DNA of 64,000 bases from Tyzzerella sp. (GTDB taxonomy: Bacteria; Bacillota; Clostridia; Lachnospirales; Anaerotignaceae), in the NCBI GenBank assembly GCA_019415525.1, contig DXZA01000086.1:52363-116362 (forward strand). The letters are read 5' to 3'. Position 1 is the first letter of the stretch. Each line of letters begins with the position of its first letter. This document shows, piece after piece, positions 28,017-37,727 of the stretch. The position numbers and the translations under genes were made by a program. Below the pieces are notes generated by a model, which was not told the origin of the DNA, did no database searches, and was given only the letters and a program-made list of their open reading frames with translations.

Positions 28017-29576
28017 ATTTTTTGAAGTTTTAAGTATTAGAAGTTTTTCTCCTACTAAAAGTTTTTCCGGATTTTCTATTGTGTTTAATGATAATATTTC
28101 TTCTGTTGTTGTACGATATCTTTTTGCTATGTCCCATAAACTATCATTTTTTTGAACGATATATATTATTATACCTGCATCATTTTTTTCACTATTCTCA
28201 TCGTTTATTATATCTGTAATAAAATCTGATTTGCAATTTTCAAAAACCATAACATCAAATACACAAGTAATTTTTAATTCTGTTTCATTTTCTGAAAGCA
28301 TATTAAATGATATATTATCGATATAGCCGTTTATGATATAGAATACATCTTCATTATTACATTTTGTTTCTATTTCTTGAGAAAATGGAATATTGTATGG
28401 TATTACAGAAACAGGTTCTCTATCGTTTTGAGCTGTAAAAAGTATATTTCCGCTTATTACACCTTCAACAGTTACTTTATTTTCAGAATAATTTTTGTCT
28501 GTTATATCCATTTTTCCATATACATTTTCTACACGTAACATATCAGGATATTTTTTATCTGCAACTATTGTATCTTTAAATGAAGATTTTGTACTATTTT
28601 TCATTAAGAAACAAGGATATTCTAATGTTATAAACTGTGGCTTTATATTTTCGTTTATACTGTAAATATCCTCTGCAATATCTTTTTCTTTATTTCCATA
28701 TATACTTAAATAAAGACTTAGTGATATATCAGCATTTATTTTTCTTTCTTCTCCGTCCTCATCAAGCTCTGTTTTGCAGTTTATATTGTATATATCCATT
28801 ATTGTATTAGCAATCATATTTTCTGTTGCTTCCCTACAATCTTCCATAATATTAAATGGAATATCAAAAAATACAGTTTCAATAGGAGAATCATTTGTTT
28901 CTGAAGTATATATTAATGTAATATATAATGTACCTTTTATATTTACTTTGCCATTAAATACTTTTATATCCCTATCACCTATGTATCCTGTACATTCTGT
29001 TATGATACCTATATTAGGCTTACTTGAAGGCAAAGATAAAATTTCATTTAAGTTTATAATATCTTTTTTTATTTCAGCACAATTACAAATATTTATAGTT
29101 TTATCTTTTATCATTATATCATTTTTGTTTTCTACAGTTTTTAATACACTTATTTCTTCGGATAAAACAGTTTCGGTTTTTACTGTTATTGTACAACGTA
29201 TATTTATTTTTCTATCATTTATAATTTTATGGTTTATACTTTCAATATTAAAAAATATATTAGTTATAGAATTTTTATCAGTTTCTGGAAGAGGTACAAC
29301 ATCTTCAAATGGTATTGTAGCCATCATTGAATATATGCCATTTTCTCCTGTTTTTCCAATATACATTATTGAGCATATAGCTTCACCACTAAAAAAAGCT
29401 CTGTTATCTGATATTTTTTCTTCTGTTTGATTTATTTTTGGACATATGGTAAGTATTTTATCAATATCAGGTTTTATATCAGGTACTATTGCATCACCTT
29501 CAGCTATAACTTGTATTGTCCTCTCAAATATTTTTGATTCTGTTTTTATATTTGTATTTTCTGTTTCAATAGACAT
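27996..29576 (-). CDS. SPOCS (DUF3794) and LysM protein, SipL-like spore morphogenetic factor
   Basis: 526 residues. Repeated DUF3794/SPOCS-type units cover most of the protein. Recurring patterns include an early IKPDIDKILTICPKINQTEEKI, then VKINIRCTITVKTE-like and FNGKVNIKGTLYITLIYTS strands. A C-terminal LysM domain lies at about 475-520 (YIVQKNDSLWDIAKRY). This is the layout of SipL of Clostridioides difficile, which binds SpoIVA and tethers the spore coat. AGGAGG precedes the ATG. There is no signal peptide, as expected for a mother-cell cytosolic protein. Orthology to SipL is inferred from domain order. Confidence 0.85.
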   Translation of the reverse strand: MSIETENTNIKTESKIFERTIQVIAEGDAIVPDIKPDIDKILTICPKINQTEEKISDNRAFFSGEAICSIMYIGKTGENGIYSMMATIPFEDVVPLPETDKNSITNIFFNIESINHKIINDRKINIRCTITVKTETVLSEEISVLKTVENKNDIMIKDKTINICNCAEIKKDIINLNEILSLPSSKPNIGIITECTGYIGDRDIKVFNGKVNIKGTLYITLIYTSETNDSPIETVFFDIPFNIMEDCREATENMIANTIMDIYNINCKTELDEDGEERKINADISLSLYLSIYGNKEKDIAEDIYSINENIKPQFITLEYPCFLMKNSTKSSFKDTIVADKKYPDMLRVENVYGKMDITDKNYSENKVTVEGVISGNILFTAQNDREPVSVIPYNIPFSQEIETKCNNEDVFYIINGYIDNISFNMLSENETELKITCVFDVMVFENCKSDFITDIINDENSEKNDAGIIIYIVQKNDSLWDIAKRYRTTTEEILSLNTIENPEKLLVGEKLLILKTSKNKNNKGV

Positions 29577-29669
29577 AAAAAAACCTCCTTATTCTTATAT
29601 ATAAAAATATAGTTTGAAAGTAGGTATTTTATGAATCAAAAATACAATTTTTTTTATAGTAATACAATT

Positions 29670-30164
29670 TTAATATAATTTAATTTCGTCAAAAGGATAT
29701 ATTTTTAATATAACCTTTCCTATAACATCATTTATTGGTATTGTACCAAGATGTCTACTATCAATACTATCTTCTCTGTTATCACCTAAAACAAAAAAAC
29801 TGTTTTCTGGAACAGTAACTTCTATATGTCCCATTGTTATACCTGTTTTATAATCTTCTGTAATTTCTTCTGAATTTACATATATTTTACCTCTATCTAT
29901 TTTTATTGTATCACCTTCTGTTGCAATAACTCGTTTAATAAGTTGTTTTTTTTCACCATTAAGTGTTTTGGAAAATACTATTATATCTCCTTTTTTTATA
30001 TCATTCATATATTTACTTATTCTAGAGATACATACACGATTTTTGTCATAAAATGTATGTTCCATAGAAATACCATCTATTTTTACAGGCCAACAAAATA
30101 AAAAAAGCAGTGCAATTATTATTGCTGCTTCTATAAGTGCCTCACGCCATTCCTTTATTCTCAT
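29670..30164 (-). CDS. lepB: Signal peptidase I
   Basis: 164 residues with one N-terminal membrane helix (about 9-26). The catalytic serine is Ser33 in GISMEHTF (most family members have SMxPT) and the lysine is Lys77 in KRVIATEGD. Box E is LGDNREDSIDSRHLG. It cleaves signal peptides of exported proteins outside the membrane. GGTGAT lies before the ATG. It is on the same strand as the SipL-like gene, 93 bases upstream of it; several paralogues are usual in spore formers. Confidence 0.95.
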   Translation of the reverse strand: MRIKEWREALIEAAIIIALLFLFCWPVKIDGISMEHTFYDKNRVCISRISKYMNDIKKGDIIVFSKTLNGEKKQLIKRVIATEGDTIKIDRGKIYVNSEEITEDYKTGITMGHIEVTVPENSFFVLGDNREDSIDSRHLGTIPINDVIGKVILKIYPFDEIKLY

Positions 30165-30293
30165 TGGATTAAATCACCTACCAAATACATATATATTAAA
30201 GTATAGATATTTTTGTGGAAAAAACAAGGCTATATGTCAAAAAATATTATTTTTTATATATGTAATTTTTGCCTTCCAAAAAAATCGTATTAT

Positions 30294-30322
30294 TTGACAA
30301 AGATATTTAATTTTATTAATAT
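30294..30322 (+). promoter_or_regulatory. Promoter of the LacI-family gene
   Basis: TTGACA (30294-30299), 17-base spacer and TAATAT (30317-30322), about 20 bases before the ribosome site. Confidence 0.8.
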
Positions 30323-30342
30323 AATTATAAGGGGTGAGGTTA

Positions 30343-31356
30343 ATGGCTACAATAAAAGATGTGGCAAGACTTTCGGGAGTTTCTGTATCAACAGTTTCCA
30401 TAATTCTTAATGGTCAGGCAAAAGCTAGAAAAATTTCCGAAAAAACACAGAAAAATGTTCTTGAAGCAATAAAAGAACTTAATTATAATCCAAGTGTTTC
30501 TGCCAGAAGGCTTAGAAGCAGTGATAAAGAAAAATATACAGTTGGAGTATATTGGGCAATAGATTTTACAACAGGTTTTCTTGCAAGGTTTATAGAAGGT
30601 CTTCAAATGGAACTTTTAAAATCAAAGCTTCCTGTATCAACAGTTATATGTCCTTTTGAAAATAATAAGCTTGAAAACGAAAGTGGTCTTAAAAATATGA
30701 GTACATATAATGCTGTTATTATAGCTAATACAAATACTAAAGACCAAGAGTTTTTAAATGATAATCCATTACCTATACCTGCTGTTCTCATAAATAGAAA
30801 TTCTGATAAATATCATACAGTAAGAATTGATAATGTAAAAGCCGGAGAAATAGCCGCAGAACATATATACAATAAAGGTATAACTGATATAGGTATGGTT
30901 ATACAGCAAAATTCTTTTTATGGAATGCAAGAAAGAGGGGAAAGTTTTCTTAAATTTTTTAAGAGAAAAGGTATTGAAATTCCAAAAGAACGTATTATAT
31001 CCAGTAAAAATTCTGTTCTTGGTGGAAGTGAAGCAGGAGAGATTTTATTAAAAAGTGGTAAAATACCACGTGCGGTATTTGTAGATTCAGATGTAATGGC
31101 ACAAGGTCTTATTCATTTTTTTAATAAAAATGGAGTGAAAATACCTGAGGAATGTGAAGTTATATCTGTTGGTATTGGACCTACAGAAATTTCAAAGTAT
31201 TTTATGCCTTCAATAACGGTTGTTGATATGCCTCTTGAAGAAATGGCAGCTGAATGTATAAAACTTATTTCTGAAATACTTGAACATAATATTGATAGTA
31301 AAAAAGATATTCTTCTTGAAACAAAACTTATGCCAAGAGAATCATCTCCACTTTAA
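30343..31356 (+). CDS. LacI-family transcriptional regulator
   Basis: 337 residues from the ATG at 30343 (GGGGTGAGG upstream). The N-terminal helix-turn-helix is typical (MATIKDVARLSGVSVSTVS, then NYNPSVSARRLRS). A periplasmic-binding-protein-like sugar sensor follows (about 65-335), ending in a typical LacI tail (LLETKLMPRESS). The effector and target genes are not shown by the context: the neighbours are lepB and ychF. The galactose locus at 57-63 kb is far away but is one possible target. Confidence 0.93.
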   Translation: MATIKDVARLSGVSVSTVSIILNGQAKARKISEKTQKNVLEAIKELNYNPSVSARRLRSSDKEKYTVGVYWAIDFTTGFLARFIEGLQMELLKSKLPVSTVICPFENNKLENESGLKNMSTYNAVIIANTNTKDQEFLNDNPLPIPAVLINRNSDKYHTVRIDNVKAGEIAAEHIYNKGITDIGMVIQQNSFYGMQERGESFLKFFKRKGIEIPKERIISSKNSVLGGSEAGEILLKSGKIPRAVFVDSDVMAQGLIHFFNKNGVKIPEECEVISVGIGPTEISKYFMPSITVVDMPLEEMAAECIKLISEILEHNIDSKKDILLETKLMPRESSPL

Positions 31357-31366
31357 TATATTTAAT

Positions 31367-31397
31367 AAAAAAGCACAGTATTAATACTGTGCTTTTT
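31367..31397. terminator. Bidirectional terminator between the LacI gene and ychF
   Basis: AAAAGCACAGTATT is followed by its exact reverse complement, giving a near-perfect palindrome with A and T flanks. Confidence 0.95.
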
Positions 31398-31402
31398 TAT
31401 TA

Positions 31403-32500
31403 TTAAACATTAAATCTGAAAAGTATAACATCTCCATCTTTAACAACATATTCTTTACCTTCTGAACGTACAAGACCTTGTTCTCTTGCAAGGTTATATG
31501 AGCCTAAACGAATAAGGTCATCATATGCAACAACTTCTGCACGAATAAATCCTCTTTCAAAATCTGAATGGATTTTTCCAGCTGCTTGAGGTGCTTTTGT
31601 ACCTAATGTTATAGTCCAAGCTCTTGTTTCTTGTTCTCCACTTGTAATATAACTTATAAGTCCAAGAAGTTTATAGCTTGCTGCTATAAGTCTGTCAAGT
31701 CCACTTCCTTCAACACCAAGCTCTGCAAGGAATTCTTTTTTATCAGCTTCATCAAGGTCAGATATTTCTTCTTCTATCTTTGCACAAAGAACAAATACTT
31801 CTGAACCTTCTTCTTTTGCAAATTCACGTACTTTTGCCACAAACTCATTTGATGCACCATCATCTGCAAGGTCGTCTTCTGTTACATTGGCAGCATAAAG
31901 CACAGGTTTTCTTGTAAGAAGTGTAAGGCTATCAACAAATGCTCTATCATCAGCATCATCAAACTCAACAGCTCTTGCACATTTTCCGCCTTCAAGAGCA
32001 GTTTTTAATGTTTCGAGTATATCAAGTTCTTTTTGAAGTGATTTGTCTGCTTTTGCCATTTTTGTTGTTTTTGCTATTCTTCTTTCAATTATTTCTATAT
32101 CAGAGAATATAAGCTCAAGATTTATTGTTTCAATATCTCTTATTGGGTTAACACTTCCGTCTACATGAACAACATTTGAATCTTCAAAACAACGTACAAC
32201 ATGAACAATAGCGTCTACTTCACGTATATGAGATAAGAATTTATTTCCAAGACCTTCTCCTTTACTTGCACCTCTAACAAGACCTGCAATATCAACAAAT
32301 TCTATTACAGCAGGTACAACTTTTTTTGAATTATAAAGTTCTTGAAGTTTTGTAAGTCTTTCGTCAGGTACAGTAACAATACCTACATTAGGGTCTATTG
32401 TACAGAAAGGGTAATTTGCCGCTTCTGCTTTTCCTAAAGTCATAGAATTAAATAATGTACTTTTTCCCACGTTGGGAAGTCCTACAATACCAAGTTTCAT
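31403..32500 (-). CDS. ychF: Redox-regulated ATPase YchF (Obg family)
   Basis: 365 residues from the ATG at 32500, preceded by GGAAAGGAAG; an extension to 32536 has no ribosome site. P-loop GLPNVGKSTLFN, DIAGLVRGASKGEGLGNKFLSHIREVDAI, and the NXXE-type specificity motif (AANVTEDD) that makes the family prefer ATP over GTP. A C-terminal TGS domain follows (TWTITLGTKAPQAAGKIHSDFERGF). It binds ribosomes and has a role in stress tolerance. Confidence 0.97.
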   Translation of the reverse strand: MKLGIVGLPNVGKSTLFNSMTLGKAEAANYPFCTIDPNVGIVTVPDERLTKLQELYNSKKVVPAVIEFVDIAGLVRGASKGEGLGNKFLSHIREVDAIVHVVRCFEDSNVVHVDGSVNPIRDIETINLELIFSDIEIIERRIAKTTKMAKADKSLQKELDILETLKTALEGGKCARAVEFDDADDRAFVDSLTLLTRKPVLYAANVTEDDLADDGASNEFVAKVREFAKEEGSEVFVLCAKIEEEISDLDEADKKEFLAELGVEGSGLDRLIAASYKLLGLISYITSGEQETRAWTITLGTKAPQAAGKIHSDFERGFIRAEVVAYDDLIRLGSYNLAREQGLVRSEGKEYVVKDGDVILFRFNV

Positions 32501-32639
32501 ATATATATTTCTTCCTTTCCAGTATAATAAAAACATCTTTTGATATTATACTTTATAGAAAGTTATTTATCAATAATATAAAATTTTATATAATAAAAAA
32601 TATATAAATAATTTAAAATAAGATTGGATAAAAAATAGA

Positions 32640-32668
32640 TTGTTTTTTTTTAGACAATGTGGTATAAT
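32640..32668 (+). promoter_or_regulatory. Promoter of the flavodiiron fusion gene
   Basis: TTGTTT (32640-32645), 17-base spacer and TATAAT (32663-32668). About 70 bases of leader follow. Confidence 0.75.
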
Positions 32669-32739
32669 CAAGACAAAATTAGTCGAGTATGTTAAATGTG
32701 TTAAATCAATGTATATTTTATATAAAGGAGATGTTATAA

Positions 32740-35268
32740 ATGCAAACACTTGAACTTAAAAATGGTCTTTATTGGACAGGAGTTCTTGACCCTAATCTTA
32801 GAGTATTTGACATTGTAATGGAAACTGAATTTGGTACAACATATAATTCATATATACTTAAAGGAAGTGAAAAAACAGCCCTTTTTGAAACAGCAAAACT
32901 TAAATTTTTTGATGAATATTTAGAAGCTTTAAAATCAATAGTAGATATAAATGATATTGACTATATCATAATGAACCATACAGAACCAGACCATGCTGGA
33001 AGTATTGAAAAACTTATTGAGTTAAATCCTAATATTAAAGTTGTTGGAACAGCTTGTGCAATAGGTTTTCTTAAAAATATTGTAAATAAAGATTTTTATA
33101 GTATTGCAGTAAAAGAGAATGATACACTTTCACTTGGTGATAAGACTCTTCATTTTATGGTACTTCCAAATCTTCATTGGCCTGATTCAATGTACACATA
33201 TGTAGAAGAAGATAAAACTCTTTTTACATGTGACTCTTTTGGTGCTCACTATAGTTTTGAAGGAATTGTTTTAAGTAAAGTTACAGACAATGATGGATAT
33301 ATGAGAGCAGCTAAATATTATTTTGATAATATTATAGGTCCATTTAAGCCATTTATGTTAAAAGCTCTTGATAGAATAAAAGACCTTGATTTAGAAATGA
33401 TTTGTGTAGGACATGGTCCTGTTATTGACTGTCGTATAGATGAGATTAAGGAAACATATAAAAATTGGTGTACAGTTGTAAATCCTAATAAAAAGAAAAC
33501 TATTGTAATGCCTTATGTAAGTGCTTATGGATATACAAAAGAGCTTGGTGAAGAAATAGCAAGAGGTATTAAAGATAGTGGTGATATAGATGTAAAAGCA
33601 TATGATATGGTTACTGCTGATGCTGGAGAAGTTTTAACAGAAATTGGATATGCTGATGGTATACTTCTTGGCTCTCCAACAATTCTTGGTGCTGCATTAA
33701 AACCTATATGGGACCTTACAACATCAATGTTTGCTTCTATACATGGTGGAAAACTTGCATCTGCTTTTGGAAGCTATGGTTGGAGTGGAGAAGCTGTTCC
33801 TCATCTTGTAGAAAGACTTAAACAGCTTAAAATGAAAGTTGTTGATAATGGATTTAGAATAAGATTTAAACCAGGTGAAAATGACCTTCAGGAAGCTTAT
33901 GAATATGGATTTGACTTTGGTTGTACTCTCTTAAAGAAAGAAAATCCAAGAAAAGCAGGAAGACGTAAACTTGTTAAATGTGTTGTATGTGGTGCAATAT
34001 TTGATGCTTCAAAAGAAGTTTGTCCTGTATGTGGTGTAGGTTCAAATAACTTTGTTGAAGTTGAAGAAGATGAAATTACATTTGTAAAAGATACTGATGA
34101 AAAATATCTTATACTTGGAAATGGTATAGCAGGTCTTTCTGCCGCAGAGGCTATAAGAATGAGAAATAAGACATGTTCAATAGTTATGCTTACAAATGAG
34201 GACTATTTAACATATAATAGACCAATGCTTACAAAATCACTTCTTGCAGGATTTACATCAGACCAGATTGCTGTATATGATAAAAAATGGTATGAAGATA
34301 ATAATATCTATGTTGTTACAGGAAAGACTGTTGAAAAAATAGATACAGCAAATAAAGAAGTGTTTGCAAATGATGGATTTACTCTTAAATATGATAAACT
34401 TATATATGCAATGGGTGCTGAATGCTTTATTCCACCTATAAATGGTGTTGATAAAGAAAATGTTGTATCTATAAGAAGACTTAGTGATACAGACGGTATT
34501 AAAGAGAAAATAAAATCAATTAAAAATATTGCTGTTATAGGTGGCGGTGTTCTTGGACTTGAGGCAGCTTGGGAATTAAGTAAATCAAAAGCTAAAGTAA
34601 CAGTTATAGAAATAGCAGATAGAATTATGCCAAGACAGCTTGACGAAAAAGCATCTGAAATACTTCTTGAAAAAATAAATAAAGTAGGAATAGATGTAAA
34701 ACTTGGTGCTTCTATTGAATGTATAGAAGGTGATAAAGAAGCAACAGGTGTTAAACTTGCAACAGGAGAAGTTATTTTAGCAGACCTTGTTATTGTATCA
34801 AGTGGTGTAAGAGCAAATGTTGCTGTTGCAAAAGATGCAGGTATAGAAACAGATAGAGCAATTATAGTAGATAGCTCAATGAGAACAAATATTGAAGATG
34901 TATTTGCTTGTGGTGACTGTGCACAGTTTGAAGGAATTAACTATGCAGTATGGTCAGAGGCTCTTGAAATGGGTAAAGTTGCGGGTACTGTAGCTTGTGG
35001 AGATAGTGCTACTTATGAAAATATTACTCCTTCACTTGCATTTAATGGTATGGGAACATCTTTATTCTCAATAGGAGATAATGGATTTAACAGTAATCTT
35101 AAATATAAAACAGCTGAATTCCATGACAAAGCTAAGGGAACATATGAAAAATATTACTTTGTAAATAACCTTTTACGTGGTGGAATTTTAATTGGAGATG
35201 TTAAAGGACTTGTCAAACTTACTGAAGCAGTTTCAAAAAATATGAAATTTTCTGAATTTTTTGAATAA
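32740..35268 (+). CDS. Flavodiiron protein-rubredoxin-NADH:rubredoxin oxidoreductase fusion
   Basis: 842 residues in three modules. Residues 1-250 are a metallo-beta-lactamase-like diiron domain with ligands His80, Glu82, Asp84, His146, Asp165 and His225. Residues 255-400 are flavodoxin-like (SAYGYTKE, FMN). Residues 412-445 hold a small rubredoxin-type iron site with Cys414, 417, 428 and 431. From about 455 a FAD/NAD(P)H reductase follows (ILGNGIAGLSAAEA, IGGGVLGLEAAWEL, FACGDCAQ). The protein can thus carry electrons from NADH to the diiron site in one chain and reduce oxygen (or NO) to harmless products. AAAGGAG precedes the ATG. Oxygen versus NO cannot be decided from sequence. Confidence 0.95.
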   Translation: MQTLELKNGLYWTGVLDPNLRVFDIVMETEFGTTYNSYILKGSEKTALFETAKLKFFDEYLEALKSIVDINDIDYIIMNHTEPDHAGSIEKLIELNPNIKVVGTACAIGFLKNIVNKDFYSIAVKENDTLSLGDKTLHFMVLPNLHWPDSMYTYVEEDKTLFTCDSFGAHYSFEGIVLSKVTDNDGYMRAAKYYFDNIIGPFKPFMLKALDRIKDLDLEMICVGHGPVIDCRIDEIKETYKNWCTVVNPNKKKTIVMPYVSAYGYTKELGEEIARGIKDSGDIDVKAYDMVTADAGEVLTEIGYADGILLGSPTILGAALKPIWDLTTSMFASIHGGKLASAFGSYGWSGEAVPHLVERLKQLKMKVVDNGFRIRFKPGENDLQEAYEYGFDFGCTLLKKENPRKAGRRKLVKCVVCGAIFDASKEVCPVCGVGSNNFVEVEEDEITFVKDTDEKYLILGNGIAGLSAAEAIRMRNKTCSIVMLTNEDYLTYNRPMLTKSLLAGFTSDQIAVYDKKWYEDNNIYVVTGKTVEKIDTANKEVFANDGFTLKYDKLIYAMGAECFIPPINGVDKENVVSIRRLSDTDGIKEKIKSIKNIAVIGGGVLGLEAAWELSKSKAKVTVIEIADRIMPRQLDEKASEILLEKINKVGIDVKLGASIECIEGDKEATGVKLATGEVILADLVIVSSGVRANVAVAKDAGIETDRAIIVDSSMRTNIEDVFACGDCAQFEGINYAVWSEALEMGKVAGTVACGDSATYENITPSLAFNGMGTSLFSIGDNGFNSNLKYKTAEFHDKAKGTYEKYYFVNNLLRGGILIGDVKGLVKLTEAVSKNMKFSEFFE

Positions 35269-35389
35269 TAAATGTATAATTAGACAATAATATTATTGAT
35301 TTTTTTCCTCAAAGGTTGTAAAATTGTATTGCAATTAATCTTACTTAATTATTTAGGTAAGCGAAATATTATAAAGGAGAGGGTAAAAA

Positions 35390-35650
35390 ATGGTATCAGA
35401 AAAAGTTGTAATAACAAATCCTACTGGAATTCATGCACGTCCAGCATCAAATCTTTTAAACTTTACAAAAAAATTTAAATGTACAGTAACACTTAAAACA
35501 GAAAACAAAACAGCTAACTGTGCTAGTATCATAAGTCTTCTTGCTCTTGGTGCAAAAAGCGGTACAGAAGTAGAAGTAATCTGTGAAGGTGAAGAAGAAG
35601 CTGTTGCATTACCAGAAATCGTTAACTTCATTAAAGAACTTAAAGACTGA
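35390..35650 (+). CDS. ptsH: Phosphocarrier protein HPr family
   Basis: 86 residues with the PTS phosphorylation site His15 (PTGIHARPAS) and a Ser at position 46 (CASIISLLALG), where HPr kinase acts in Firmicutes. HPr passes phosphate from enzyme I to sugar-specific EII proteins, and Ser-P HPr is the co-repressor of CcpA. The sequence around Ser46 is not the canonical SIMGVMSL, so a Crh-like or second HPr role is possible. AAAGGAGAGGG precedes the ATG. ptsI is not adjacent. Confidence 0.88.
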   Translation: MVSEKVVITNPTGIHARPASNLLNFTKKFKCTVTLKTENKTANCASIISLLALGAKSGTEVEVICEGEEEAVALPEIVNFIKELKD

Positions 35651-35660
35651 TTTCAATATA

Positions 35661-35688
35661 AAAAGAGTGCTTTTAAGCACTCTTTTTT
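35661..35688. terminator. Bidirectional terminator between HPr and the 58-residue gene
   Basis: AAAAGAGTGCTT pairs with AAGCACTCTTTT, with A and T flanks. Confidence 0.93.
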
Positions 35689-35863
35689 ATTTTGAAATTT
35701 TTAATGCAGTTATTATAGACATTAAAAATGAAAGCATAGCAATAAAAATACCTATTATCAATAAATCGTTTTTCTGTTTTTCTGTGATATAAATTCCTTT
35801 TTGTGGATTAGCAGATAGATTTTTTTGTGATACTCGATAATGGTTTCTTTTATTTTCATACAT
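35687..35863 (-). CDS. Small membrane protein of 58 residues
   Basis: The ATG at 35863 has a strong AAAGGAGG site 8 bases upstream. The 58 residues have a basic, polar first half (MYENKRNHYRVSQKN) and one C-terminal membrane helix (about 34-54, LLIIGIFIAMLSFLMSIITA). The stop codon lies in the T run of the HPr terminator. I recognise no family. The ribosome site, full membrane helix and shared terminator support a real gene. It is divergent from the YhcN-like gene at 35971. Confidence 0.72.
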   Translation of the reverse strand: MYENKRNHYRVSQKNLSANPQKGIYITEKQKNDLLIIGIFIAMLSFLMSIITALKISK

Positions 35864-35970
35864 AAAAATTTACCTCCTTTTTTAGTATTATTATAACCCT
35901 TATATTAATTTTTTACAGCTATAAAAGTATGGTATTAACATATAATAATATAAAAGGAAGGTGAATTTTG

Positions 35971-36330
35971 TTGGAAAAAGTATTTTTTATGTCTTTTGTT
36001 TTTATTATGCTTTTTACTTCTTGTAGTAATGAACAAAATATTATAACAACTGGAAGAAGTACAAAAGAGGAATATGAAATGAGTGATATGGAAAGAGAAG
36101 AGAATATTAAAAATATTATTTGTAATATAGATGGAGTAAATAATGCATGGATTATAGCAGCAGGTGATAATGTTGTTATAGGTATAGAAACAGATTTAAT
36201 AGACAATGAAGATTTGGCTAGAATAAAAAATTCAGCTATAAGTTATACAAAGGAAAATGATAAGTGGGCAAATAATGTTGCTGTTACCACAAATATGGAT
36301 ATTGTTGAAATGATAAAAAATATTGAATAA
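35971..36330 (+). CDS. YhcN/YlaJ-family sporulation lipoprotein
   Basis: About 119 residues from a TTG start at 35971 (GGAAGGTGA upstream; a TTG at 35968 is also possible). A lipoprotein signal peptide with lipobox LFTSC is followed by the YhcN/YlaJ domain (DMEREENIKNIICNIDGVNNAWIIAAGDNVVIGIETD). Members are found in the forespore membrane or coat of Bacillus, and their molecular role is poorly known. It is a single gene with its own terminator. Confidence 0.83.
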   Translation: MEKVFFMSFVFIMLFTSCSNEQNIITTGRSTKEEYEMSDMEREENIKNIICNIDGVNNAWIIAAGDNVVIGIETDLIDNEDLARIKNSAISYTKENDKWANNVAVTTNMDIVEMIKNIE

Positions 36331-36363
36331 AAAAACTGTATCTTATTAGGATACAGTTTTTTT
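36331..36363. terminator. Terminator between the YhcN-like gene and pdp
   Basis: AAAAACTGTATC pairs with GATACAGTTTTT around a short loop, with T and A flanks suited to both convergent genes. Confidence 0.93.
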
Positions 36364-36366
36364 ATA

Positions 36367-37671
36367 TTATAATATTACATCAAGTATAAGATTTGGTTTT
36401 TTAGGTTCTATATCACTTATTTTTATTGCTTCTTTTAATATATTATAGGCAGAAATACATTTTTCTTCAGTTGATGAATATATTATTGCTATAACTTCAC
36501 CTTTTTCTATTTTATCACCTATACGTTTTTTTAATATAATTCCTGCACCATAATCAAGTTCTTGTTCTTTATATGTTCTTCCAGCTCCTGTTTCCACACT
36601 TGCTCTACCTATTATTGCAGTATCAGTTTCAGATATAAATCCTGTTTTTTCACTTTTTAATTCATATTTTATATTTGCCATAGGAAGAAGTGAATAATCA
36701 TTTATTATTTCAGGATTACCACCTTGTTGTATAATTAATTCTTTAAATTTTTCTAAAGCTTTACCATTTTCTATATTTTCAGAAAATATTTTTATTGCCT
36801 CTTCTTCTGTTTGGGCTTTTTTACCAAGAATAAGCATATGAGCACCAAGTTTTAATGATACATCAAGAAGGTCACCTTTTACATTGCCTTTTAATACTTC
36901 AATAGCTTCAATTACTTCAAGAGAATTTCCTATATAATTTCCTAATGGTTGTGACATTCCTGTAATTAAAGCATGAACGCTTTTTCCGGATTTTTTACCT
37001 ATTTCAACCATTGTTCTTGCAAGATTTACAGCATCATCTTTTGTTTTCATAAATGCACCGCTACCACATTTTACATCAAGAACTATTGCATCTGCACCGG
37101 CTGCTATTTTTTTTGACATTATACTTGAAGCTATAAGTGGAAGGCTTTCAACAGTACCTGTAACATCTCTAAGTTCATAAAGCTTTTTATCTGCTGGAGT
37201 AAGGTCTTTATTTTGGCTCATAAGAACTATATTACTTTTTTTTGCATATTCTATGGCATGTTTTTCATCTATATCAACATTAAAATTTGGTATAGAGTTA
37301 AGTTTATCTTGTGTACCACCTGAAAAACCTAATCCTTTTCCACTCATTTTTATGACAGGTAAACCTGTAGATGCTATAAGAGGGGCAAGTATTAGTGTTG
37401 TTGTATCTGCAACTCCTCCTGTAGAGTGTTTATCTACTTTTATACCATCTATATCATAAAGATTAAATACTTTTCCAGATGAAGCCATTGCCAGTGTAAG
37501 GAATGTTGTTTCTTCCATATCAAGACCTTTAAAATATATTGCCATTAGCATAGCTGATATTTGATAATCGGGAATAGAGTTATCTGTAACACCTTTTATA
37601 AAAAAATCTATTTCTTCTTTTGAAAGCTTAAATCCATTACGTTTTTTTATTATTATATCAAGTATTTTCAT
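36367..37671 (-). CDS. pdp: Pyrimidine-nucleoside phosphorylase
   Basis: 434 residues. It splits uridine, thymidine or deoxyuridine with phosphate. The family signature is KVDKHSTGGVADTTTLILAPLIAS, with phosphate-binding KMSGKGLGFSGGTQDKL and the C-terminal barrel/hammerhead domain (TDTAIIGRASVETGAGRTYKEQELDYGAGI). It fits the low-GC pyrimidine-specific Pdp group, although a thymidine phosphorylase (DeoA) label is close. No other nucleoside gene lies nearby. Confidence 0.93.
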   Translation of the reverse strand: MKILDIIIKKRNGFKLSKEEIDFFIKGVTDNSIPDYQISAMLMAIYFKGLDMEETTFLTLAMASSGKVFNLYDIDGIKVDKHSTGGVADTTTLILAPLIASTGLPVIKMSGKGLGFSGGTQDKLNSIPNFNVDIDEKHAIEYAKKSNIVLMSQNKDLTPADKKLYELRDVTGTVESLPLIASSIMSKKIAAGADAIVLDVKCGSGAFMKTKDDAVNLARTMVEIGKKSGKSVHALITGMSQPLGNYIGNSLEVIEAIEVLKGNVKGDLLDVSLKLGAHMLILGKKAQTEEEAIKIFSENIENGKALEKFKELIIQQGGNPEIINDYSLLPMANIKYELKSEKTGFISETDTAIIGRASVETGAGRTYKEQELDYGAGIILKKRIGDKIEKGEVIAIIYSSTEEKCISAYNILKEAIKISDIEPKKPNLILDVIL

Positions 37672-37727
37672 AAAATCACTCCCTTTTATATTTGTTTTAA
37701 TAATAGTATATCATAAATAGATATAAA

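Noticed and set aside
28774..29430. Forward-strand open frame of 218 codons opposite the SPOCS/LysM gene
   Set aside because: Hydrophobic translation is the complement of a charged protein; no Shine-Dalgarno, and the reverse gene has clear domains.
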